DNA of 5,661 nt from Melioribacteraceae bacterium (GTDB lineage Bacteria > Bacteroidota > Ignavibacteria > Ignavibacteriales > Melioribacteraceae), in the NCBI GenBank assembly GCA_026983755.1, contig JALSTL010000005.1:1-5661 (forward strand), read 5' to 3'. A program made the position numbers and the translations under genes. The notes beneath the pieces were generated by a model, which was given only the letters and a program-made list of their open reading frames with translations, had not been told where the DNA came from and made no database searches. Below, piece after piece: positions 1-5,661 of the stretch (positions within the stretch are counted from its first letter, which is position 1; the number at the start of each line of letters is the position of its first letter).

Positions 1-40
1 TGGTTGGGATGAATATTTGATTGTTTCTAAACCTTTTTAA
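1..40 (+). CDS. Possible C-terminal tail of an upstream gene (partial)
   Basis: Reading from base 2, twelve sense codons (GWDEYLIVSKPF) run from the window edge to a TAA at 38-40. The start lies outside the window. The other two + frames close almost at once (TGA at 10-12 and at 18-20). An A/U-rich hairpin starts 12 bases after the stop, where a terminator would be expected. Twelve open codons can easily occur by chance and the peptide matches no family I recognise, so this is only a candidate and no function is proposed. Confidence 0.3.
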   Translation, partial: GWDEYLIVSKPF

Positions 41-51
41 ATATTTCTTTT

Positions 52-84
52 TATATCTTTATTTTGTGAAAAAATAAAAATATA
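52..84 (+). terminator. A/U-only hairpin, possible terminator
   Basis: Bases 52-65 pair with 71-84 in a 14-position stem with one C-A mismatch (57/79), around the five-base loop GTGAA. It lies 12 bases after the candidate stop at 38-40, and T-rich or A-rich tracts sit in both arms, so it could act in either direction. There is no GC pair in the stem and no clean U-tract after it, so stability is low. Such hairpins arise by chance in AT-rich spacers. Confidence 0.35.
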
Positions 85-122
85 GCTATCTTGCTAATAA
101 AAGCAAAGCAAAATAAATGTTT

Positions 123-142
123 GGAAAATTATTCCATTTTCC
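123..142. repeat. Short perfect hairpin in the leader region
   Basis: GGAAAAT (123-129) and ATTTTCC (136-142) are perfect reverse complements around a six-base loop. No U-tract follows directly on either strand, so it is not a standard intrinsic terminator. It could be a minor RNA structure or chance. Confidence 0.25.
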
Positions 143-316
143 GTACGTGTAATAATAGAGAATTTTTTTAGCTGAGAAATATCACAATTATGAAGTTTCC
201 AAATGAACCTTAGTAAAATGAAACAGTTAAAAATTGTGTAATACTAACAAGTAATAAAAGAATATGAATCTCGGTAGAAATTAAGATAATTTTTATCTCA
301 TGTTACGCAATATTAA

Positions 317-324
317 TAATTTTG
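317..324 (+). promoter_or_regulatory. Possible Bacteroidota -7 promoter element
   Basis: TAATTTTG fits the Bacteroidota primary sigma -7 consensus TAnnTTTG exactly, and is the only full match I found in bases 1-627. No clear TTG-type -33 element is present; the nearest is TTTT at 291-294. If real, it would give a leader RNA of roughly 300 bases before the transporter start at 628. In DNA this AT-rich, an isolated match is weak evidence. Confidence 0.2.
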
Positions 325-416
325 TCACATTGAAAAAAGCGTTCAAGGAATTCTTACGGAAAAATATCTCAAAATAGTAATACATAATATTAAGATTCTT
401 CATTCACCACGGCGAA

Positions 417-439
417 TTCCTGTCTTCTTTTAGGCGGAA
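417..439. repeat. Imperfect hairpin in the least AT-rich part of the leader
   Basis: TTCC-T-GTCT (417-425) can pair with AGGCGGAA (432-439), giving eight pairs with one G-U wobble and one bulged T, around a six-base loop. It sits in a locally GC-richer patch (about 405-450). No U-tract follows, so it is not a terminator. It could be part of a leader structure or a remnant of a small repeat, but a single copy gives no way to tell. Confidence 0.22.
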
Positions 440-627
440 CAGCTTTGCTTAACATGAGTTTAGTTTATAAGTTTTAGGTATATAAAAAGGATACTCAATT
501 AAAAAAATCAAAGAATTAATTATAACTCTATGATATTTTAATAAGTCGGGAATGTGATTTGCCACTTAATTCCCTTTAAACAAAAGATAAATAAAGAATT
601 AAAAACAATTAAAACTAAGGAAAATTT

Positions 628-2307
628 ATGGAAAGTGGATTTCATTGGGTAGATACGTTGGTAGTTTTAATATATTTTTTTGGTATAACTGCTTATGGTG
701 TTTGGCTTACAAAAAAAGTAAAAAATAGTGACGGTTATTTCCGTGGAGGGCGTTCATTTAATAAATGGATTATGATTGGTCAAGGTTTTGGTGCGGGAAC
801 TCATTCGGAAAATTTTGTTGCACAAACCGGTGCTAGTTTTCAAATGGGTTTTGCTGCAATCTGGTATCAATGGAAGAACATGGTTATTACACCATTTTAT
901 TGGCTTATCGCACCTTGGTACCGCCGAAGTGAAAGGACAACTGTTGGTGAAATAGTTGAAGACCGTTATGGAAAAGGATTGGCTGTTACATATTCTATTT
1001 TTGCAATTTTATTTTTTATTTTTGCACAAGGAGCTATGTTAAAAGGTGCCGGCAAAGTAATTTCAGTTGCAACCGGAGATATGATTTCTATTAATGCTGT
1101 TGTTTACGGAATGACAATTGCATTTATTATATACAGTTTTTTCGGTGGATTGGTTTCATCGGCTTATGCAACTTTTATACAGGGTTTTATGATAATTATT
1201 CTTTCTGTTATGCTTATTCCGCTTGGCTTAAATGAAGTTGGCGGTGTTACGGGAATGAGACAAGTTTTACCGCCGAATTTTTTCGATATGTTTAGTCCTG
1301 AACTTGGTATTGGTGTTTTCACAATTTTAATGCTGGCTCTTAATGGAATTATTGGAATTACTGCCCAACCCCACATGATTTCTATGTGTGCTACCGGCAA
1401 AACGGAAAGAGATGGAAGGATAGGACAAACTTACGGTTCTTTTGTGAAACGTACAGTTACAATTGGATGGGCGTTTACCGGACTGATTGTTGCAGCATTG
1501 GTTATTAAAAGCGGACAAAATTTAACAGACCCTGAAATGGCTTTCGGGTATGCTACAAGAGTATTATTGTTTCCCGGTTTAACCGGATTAATGGTTGCTT
1601 CAATTCTTGCTGCCAATATGTCTTCGGCATCTAACTTTATGGTTAATACCGGTGCACTTTTTACACAGAATATTTATAAGGAGTTCATAAACAAAAATCC
1701 CACAGACAAACAATTATTGTGGATGGGCAGAATTTCAAGTTTGTTTTTAACCTTATTGGGTGTTGCATTTGCTATATACGTTAAAAGTGTTTTACATGCT
1801 TTTCTGTTTATTGAAACAATTGCAGCGTTTATGGGAATAATGATATTTTCCGGTGTTATGTGGAAACGTGCTAACCGTTACGGGGCTATTGCCGGTGTTG
1901 CTTCTGCATTCATACTTTATTATACACTTAACTATTTAAGTACGGGAACTTTGGAAATTGTTTATAAGTGGAAACCGGAACCTTTCGGCTGGGCAATGCT
2001 TGCCGGATTTATAGTACTGATAATAGTAAGTTTAATTACAAAACCTGAACCAAAAGAAAAAATTGATAAATTCTTTGATAATATGATTCGTCTTTCGGAT
2101 GAAGATAGAATACAAAACGGACAAAAACCATTAGCTGCCGGGTTGGGGCATGATTTATTGTTGCTAGATTTACCATCTTGGTTTACTGCCGAACGCTGGA
2201 AAGGATTTGCAAAAAGATATCGTGAAGATTGGCTTGGATTTTTATTAGCCTGGTTATTTGTTGGCGGATTGTATTTGTTAGCTTGGTCTATTTTACAAAT
2301 AAAATAA
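628..2307 (+). CDS. Sodium/solute symporter, SSS family
   Basis: Inner-membrane secondary transporter of the solute:sodium symporter (SSS, SGLT/PutP-like) family, expected to couple Na+ entry to uptake of a small organic solute. At 559 residues it has full family length. Hydrophobic segments appear near residues 7-27, 46-66, 76-97, 118-138, 155-175, 181-201, 226-246, 273-294, 312-332, 366-386, 391-411, 418-436, 454-471 and 535-555, which fits a 14-helix SGLT-type topology. The stretch ANMSSASN (329-336), followed by an LFTQNIYK-type sequence, matches the conserved TM8 region in which two adjacent hydroxyl residues (here Ser332 and Ser333) contribute to the Na2 sodium site in PutP and vSGLT. 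The start is fixed by an in-frame TAA at 616-618 and by AAGGA at 617-621, six bases before the ATG. Substrate specificity cannot be read from the sequence. The downstream esterase and glycosidase-like genes suggest a sugar, amino sugar or sugar acid (inference). Confidence 0.93.
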   Translation: MESGFHWVDTLVVLIYFFGITAYGVWLTKKVKNSDGYFRGGRSFNKWIMIGQGFGAGTHSENFVAQTGASFQMGFAAIWYQWKNMVITPFYWLIAPWYRRSERTTVGEIVEDRYGKGLAVTYSIFAILFFIFAQGAMLKGAGKVISVATGDMISINAVVYGMTIAFIIYSFFGGLVSSAYATFIQGFMIIILSVMLIPLGLNEVGGVTGMRQVLPPNFFDMFSPELGIGVFTILMLALNGIIGITAQPHMISMCATGKTERDGRIGQTYGSFVKRTVTIGWAFTGLIVAALVIKSGQNLTDPEMAFGYATRVLLFPGLTGLMVASILAANMSSASNFMVNTGALFTQNIYKEFINKNPTDKQLLWMGRISSLFLTLLGVAFAIYVKSVLHAFLFIETIAAFMGIMIFSGVMWKRANRYGAIAGVASAFILYYTLNYLSTGTLEIVYKWKPEPFGWAMLAGFIVLIIVSLITKPEPKEKIDKFFDNMIRLSDEDRIQNGQKPLAAGLGHDLLLLDLPSWFTAERWKGFAKRYREDWLGFLLAWLFVGGLYLLAWSILQIK

Positions 2308-2346
2308 AAGTGATATGTTTTTCTGTAATAATTCTTGGAAAGCTCC

Positions 2347-2359
2347 GTTCAATATGAAC
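2347..2359. promoter_or_regulatory. Small inverted repeat between transporter and esterase
   Basis: GTTCA-ATA-TGAAC is a perfect five-base inverted repeat with a three-base centre, in the 117-base gap between the two genes. It could be an operator half-site pair or chance. No second copy was noticed before the transporter. No convincing terminator or promoter is visible in this gap, so read-through from the transporter into the esterase is plausible. Confidence 0.15.
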
Positions 2360-2424
2360 TGTGCGAAAAAAAATACTGTTTGAATCTTGCAAATAAAAAA
2401 TATCAAAATAAAGGAGAATAATTC

Positions 2425-4659
2425 ATGAAAGTGATAAAATTTAAAATGAAATTATTAATATCTTTTTTAATAATCTTTCCTTCTATCATTCTTTCCCAAG
2501 AAGCAACATTGCAAGTTTTAAACAGATGGAAAAAATATAATAATAAGGAAAATTCGCTGTATAATTATTATTTAACGCAGGCAATAAAATTAGTAAATGA
2601 ACGTGAAAATGAAATAGCGAAGCTGACAACTAAAAAAGATTGGCAAAAAAGACAAAAAGATATAGAAATGAAATTGGCAAAAGCAATTGGAGAATTCCCG
2701 AAAAAAACACCCTTAAATGCTAAAGTTGTTGGAATTAGTAAAAAGAAAGATTACAGTGTAGAAAAAATAATCTATGAATCACGCCCTAATTTTTTTGTTA
2801 CCGCTGCTTTGTATATTCCTAATAATCTTAAAGGAAAAGCTCCTGCAATTATTAATACTATAGGGCATTCGCTTGCTTCATTTAAAAGAGATATCTATCA
2901 ACGAACAGCAATTAATTTTGTTAAAAAAGGTTTTATAGTTTTAACATTTGATCCTCTGGGTGAAGGTGAAAGGGTACAATATTTCTCACCGGAACTTAAC
3001 AAATCTGAAATTGGGGGAACTGTTTTTGAGCATATGTATGTGGGATTGCAAACTCTTTTAGTTGGTAAATCTTTAGCTAATTATTTTATTTGGGATGGAA
3101 TTAGAGCTGTTGATTATTTAATTAGTAGAAATGAAGTTGATACTTCAAGAATAGGAATCACAGGGCTTTCCGGTGGAGGTACACAATCCGCATTTATTGC
3201 CGCTGTAGATAAGCGCATTAAAGCAACGGCGCCATCTTGCTATATTACAAGTATGCGACGCTTGTTTGAAAGTATTGGACCTCAAGATGCGGAACAAAAT
3301 CTTTATCATGCTTTGGCAAATAAAATTGATTTTCCGGATTTGTTAGAAGTTAGAATTCCAAAACCGGCATTGGTTGTAACAACTTCACGAGATTTTTTTA
3401 GTGTTCAAGGAGCAATAGAAACTACTACAGAAGTTAAAAAAATCTATAATATATTTGGAGCTAAAAATAAATTTGGCAGAGCTGAAGCCGATTCGATACA
3501 TTCTATGCCAAGCTTAAATAGAATAGCTCGTCACAAATTTTTTCAGGAAAATTTTAATTTGCCGGGAATTTCGGATGATGAAGAAGTAGAATATTTAAAA
3601 GATGAATTACAAATAACCAAAACGGGACAGGTTTCAACATCGCTTGGCGGTGAAACTGTTTTTAGTATGAACAAAAAAGTGGCTGAAAAGTTTTTAAATA
3701 AATTAAAAATATCCCGGGAAAAAATAGACAAACATTTAAGATTTATTAATAACTCTGTAAAAGAAATATCCGGATACATCAAACCCAAAAAACTTGATGA
3801 TATGGTTTTTACCGGAAGATTTCAAAGAAGCGGTTACAAGATTGAAAGATATTTCATAAAAGGAGAAGGCGACTATCCGATTCCTTTTTTACTGTATTTA
3901 CCTAATAAAATAACAGGTGCTACCATACTCTATTTGAATGAAAATGGAAAAAGCAGAGAAGATAAAATTAGGAATGATATAAATGACGAAGTACGAAATG
4001 ATATTGAATTATTGGTAAAACAAGGGTATCCTGTTTTAGCTGCCGATTTATTAGGGTTTGGTGAAATGAAACAAAGTATCACTGCTAAAATTAAATTCGG
4101 TAAAAATTACGGTGAACTTGATTACAGCAATTTTTTTGCATCTGTTCAAATGGGACGTAGTATTGTTGGCATTGAAACCGGAGATATTGAAAGACTGGTA
4201 TTATTTATTAAACAAGACAAGAGATTGGAGAAAAATGATATTTATGCTTTTGCTTCCGGAAGATTATTAACTACATCATTATTACATGCAGAAGCTTTGG
4301 AAAATAATTTTTCCAAAATTGTTTTATTAAATCCTCTTATTTCATATAGCTCTATTGTTATGAATAGATTTTATATTGTAAATCCTTTACCTGCAATTGT
4401 TCCCGGGGCTTTAACAGCTTATGATTTACCGGATTTGGAAGCACTTGTTGCACCAAATAAACTATTGATTTTAAACCCAAAAGATCATGTTGATAAAATT
4501 ATTACGGTTAATATAGCTCAGAAAAAATTAGGAATTGTGAAGGATGCTTTTATAAATAAAAATTCTATAAATAATTTTCAAATTGTCGATATCGATTTGA
4601 AAAAAAATATTCAAAATTATTATATAAACTATTTAACAAATACGGAAATTAAATATTAA
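2425..4659 (+). CDS. Secreted two-domain alpha/beta-hydrolase, acetylxylan-esterase-like
   Basis: Predicted exported esterase of the large acetylxylan esterase (AXE1)-like alpha/beta-hydrolase group. Residues 1-24 form a signal peptide: Lys-rich start, hydrophobic core 10-23, probable cleavage ILS|QE. A charged helical region (27-95) leads into hydrolase domain 1 (about 100-380). That domain carries GHS (147-149), DPLGEGER (176-183), the nucleophile elbow GLSGGG with Ser249, a probable acid at Asp323 in TSRDFF and a probable His359, plus APSCYITS and IGPQDAEQN segments typical of this group. Domain 2 (about 455-744) repeats the fold's DLLGFGE strand/loop (541-547), but has AFASG (608-612) where GxSxG is expected, so it is probably non-catalytic. 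The start is set by an in-frame TAA at 2419-2421 and AAGGAG at 2411-2416, eight bases upstream. It lies 117 bases after the transporter and 12 before the GH109-like gene. The substrate ester is unknown; acetyl or other acyl groups on a glycan are likely (inference). Confidence 0.82.
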   Translation: MKVIKFKMKLLISFLIIFPSIILSQEATLQVLNRWKKYNNKENSLYNYYLTQAIKLVNERENEIAKLTTKKDWQKRQKDIEMKLAKAIGEFPKKTPLNAKVVGISKKKDYSVEKIIYESRPNFFVTAALYIPNNLKGKAPAIINTIGHSLASFKRDIYQRTAINFVKKGFIVLTFDPLGEGERVQYFSPELNKSEIGGTVFEHMYVGLQTLLVGKSLANYFIWDGIRAVDYLISRNEVDTSRIGITGLSGGGTQSAFIAAVDKRIKATAPSCYITSMRRLFESIGPQDAEQNLYHALANKIDFPDLLEVRIPKPALVVTTSRDFFSVQGAIETTTEVKKIYNIFGAKNKFGRAEADSIHSMPSLNRIARHKFFQENFNLPGISDDEEVEYLKDELQITKTGQVSTSLGGETVFSMNKKVAEKFLNKLKISREKIDKHLRFINNSVKEISGYIKPKKLDDMVFTGRFQRSGYKIERYFIKGEGDYPIPFLLYLPNKITGATILYLNENGKSREDKIRNDINDEVRNDIELLVKQGYPVLAADLLGFGEMKQSITAKIKFGKNYGELDYSNFFASVQMGRSIVGIETGDIERLVLFIKQDKRLEKNDIYAFASGRLLTTSLLHAEALENNFSKIVLLNPLISYSSIVMNRFYIVNPLPAIVPGALTAYDLPDLEALVAPNKLLILNPKDHVDKIITVNIAQKKLGIVKDAFINKNSINNFQIVDIDLKKNIQNYYINYLTNTEIKY

Positions 4660-4671
4660 GGGAGAAGTAAA

Positions 4672-5661
4672 ATGAATTTTATTAGAACAACGAAAATATT
4701 TCTAATTATTTTAATTGTAACACTTTTATTAGTCTCGTGTAGTAATGTTGAAACAAATACTCAAACTAAAATTTTTCAGCCTGTTGAATTATTTCCCGAA
4801 CCGGCCAGACCTGCCGGACAAAAAGATGTTTTGGAATTAAGATGTGCTCCAATAGATACGGTTCATATTGGATTTATTGGACTTGGAAATAGAGGAAGTT
4901 TTGCTATTGATAGATACACTCATATCAAAGGAGCAAAAATTACGGCAATATGCGATCTTGTTCCATGGAAAATTGAAAGAGCACAAAAAATTATTGCAGA
5001 TGCCGGATTACCTAAAGCTATTGTATATACCGGAGAAAACGGTTGGAAACAATTATGTGAAAATAAAGATATAGATTTGGTTTATATTGTTACGGATTGG
5101 AATCATCATACTCCAATGGCGGTTTACGCAATGGAACATGGCAAACATGCCGTATCGGAAGTGCCCGCTGCAACAACAATCGATGAATGTTGGCAACTTG
5201 TAAATACAGCTGAGAAAACGCAACGTCATTTTATGCAATTGGAAAATTGTGTTTATGATTTTTTTGAAATGGCAGAACACAGAATGGCTGAAGAAGGTTT
5301 ATTTGGTGAAATTGTTCACGTTGAAGGTTCATATATACATGATTTAAGAGGACATAATTTTAATACCGATCCTCATAACCGCGGTTACTGGAAAATGTGG
5401 CGGTTAGAACAAAATGCTAAAAGAAACGGGAATTTGTATCCAACACACGGTTTTGGTCCTCTTTGTCATATCCTAAATATTCATCGTGGCGATAGAATGG
5501 AATATGTAACTTCTATGTCAACAAATCAATTTGGGATGACAGAGTATGCAAAACATAATTTTGGTGAGAATTCCAAATTTGCAAAGCGTGAATATAAAAA
5601 TGGAGATATGAATACCTCTTTAATACGTACTGCAAATGGTAAAACATTGTTAATTCAGCAT
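4672..5661 (+). CDS. GH109-like NAD-dependent glycosidase lipoprotein (3' truncated)
   Basis: Gfo/Idh/MocA-fold protein closely resembling glycoside hydrolase family 109, whose founding members are alpha-N-acetylgalactosaminidases working by transient NAD-mediated oxidation and elimination. The window shows 330 codons; the family usually has about 430-480, so the C-terminal quarter is missing at the edge. Residues 1-23 form a lipoprotein signal with lipobox LVSC and Cys23 as the lipidation site. The Rossmann motif GFIGLGNRG lies at 67-75 and Asp95 ends strand 2. Further family motifs are DWNHHTPMAVYAMEHGKHA (142-160), EVPAA (163-167), LEN (190-192), YIHDLR (221-226) and NLYPTHG (254-260). Glu191, Tyr221, His223, Tyr256 and His259 appear to match residues implicated in the Elizabethkingia enzyme; this comparison is from memory. 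The start has GGGAG at 4660-4664, seven bases upstream, and the esterase stop TAA (4657-4659) is in the same frame, so no earlier start is possible. The 12-base spacing implies co-transcription. It could instead be a related Gfo/Idh/MocA oxidoreductase with another sugar substrate. Confidence 0.87.
   Translation, partial: MNFIRTTKIFLIILIVTLLLVSCSNVETNTQTKIFQPVELFPEPARPAGQKDVLELRCAPIDTVHIGFIGLGNRGSFAIDRYTHIKGAKITAICDLVPWKIERAQKIIADAGLPKAIVYTGENGWKQLCENKDIDLVYIVTDWNHHTPMAVYAMEHGKHAVSEVPAATTIDECWQLVNTAEKTQRHFMQLENCVYDFFEMAEHRMAEEGLFGEIVHVEGSYIHDLRGHNFNTDPHNRGYWKMWRLEQNAKRNGNLYPTHGFGPLCHILNIHRGDRMEYVTSMSTNQFGMTEYAKHNFGENSKFAKREYKNGDMNTSLIRTANGKTLLIQH

Larger units (their letters stand above)
41..627. 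other. Non-coding leader region before the transporter
   Basis: This stretch of nearly 590 bases holds no ORF of useful length on either strand; the ATG-started frames I followed end within about eight codons. I see no tRNA, rRNA, CRISPR array or insertion-sequence end. It contains three small hairpins (52-84, 123-142, 417-439) and a promoter-like element near 317. The section around 405-450 is less AT-rich than its surroundings. The length is more than a simple promoter needs, so it may hold regulatory sites, a small RNA, or remains of a lost gene. None of these can be shown from this sequence. Confidence 0.6.

Noticed and set aside
346..421. Eight-base inverted pair AGGAATTC (346-353) / GAATTCCT (414-421)
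   Set aside because: It shares a palindromic GAATTC core and does not extend; no sign of transposon ends or target duplication.
101..450. Nine-base inverted repeat AAGCAAAGC (101-109) / GCTTTGCTT (442-450)
   Set aside because: The arms are over 330 bases apart, and one nine-base match of this kind is about what chance predicts in a region this long.
189..477. Tiny ATG-started frames in the leader (such as at 190 and 454)
   Set aside because: They end within about eight codons and have no convincing ribosome-binding sites.
1164..1616. Three overlapping - strand ORFs of 61-78 codons opposite the transporter
   Set aside because: They are antisense shadows of the symporter reading frame, with no family features.
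2041..2232. Charged segment of the transporter (about residues 472-534) as a possible added domain
   Set aside because: A long hydrophilic loop before the final membrane helix is usual in 14-helix SGLT-type members of the SSS family.
3543..3788. 81-codon - strand ORF opposite the esterase
   Set aside because: It overlaps the linker between the two hydrolase domains on the other strand and shows no independent gene signals.
4868..5074. 68-codon + strand ORF inside the GH109-like gene
   Set aside because: It lies in another frame within a strongly conserved coding region (Rossmann and NHHTP segments), has no ribosome-binding site and no recognisable motifs.
5053..5280. 75-codon - strand ORF opposite the GH109-like gene
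   Set aside because: The + strand frame here encodes conserved GH109-type motifs; the - strand product has no recognisable features.

Overview
The window is AT-rich, with A/T-ending codons throughout and even more A+T between genes. It holds three complete or partial genes, all on the + strand, behind about 590 bases of apparently non-coding DNA. The gene types (an SSS-family sodium symporter, a secreted two-domain acetylxylan-esterase-like hydrolase and a lipoprotein resembling GH109 NAD-dependent glycosidases) and the low GC suggest a Bacteroidota or related FCB-group Gram-negative carbohydrate degrader. That placement is inferred from gene style; there is no rRNA or other taxonomic marker here.

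Layout: bases 1-40 may be the last 12 codons of an upstream gene, followed by an A/U-only hairpin (52-84) that could be its terminator. Bases 41-627 hold no convincing gene, only weak hairpins and one sequence resembling a Bacteroidota -7 promoter element. A sodium/solute symporter follows at 628-2307. After a 117-base gap comes a 744-residue exported alpha/beta-hydrolase (2425-4659). Its first domain keeps a complete apparent catalytic triad; its second looks degenerate. Only 12 bases later a GH109-like lipoprotein starts (4672) and runs off the window at base 5661 with 330 codons visible.

How they may work together (inference): the esterase could remove ester decorations from a glycan outside the inner membrane, the GH109-like enzyme could cleave a sugar from it by transient oxidation with NAD, and the symporter could import the released product. 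No SusC/SusD pair, regulator or intracellular catabolic enzyme is visible, so the substrate cannot be named. The families are all known; the less ordinary aspects are their combination, the degenerate second esterase domain, and an NAD-dependent enzyme carrying a lipoprotein signal without a twin-arginine motif.
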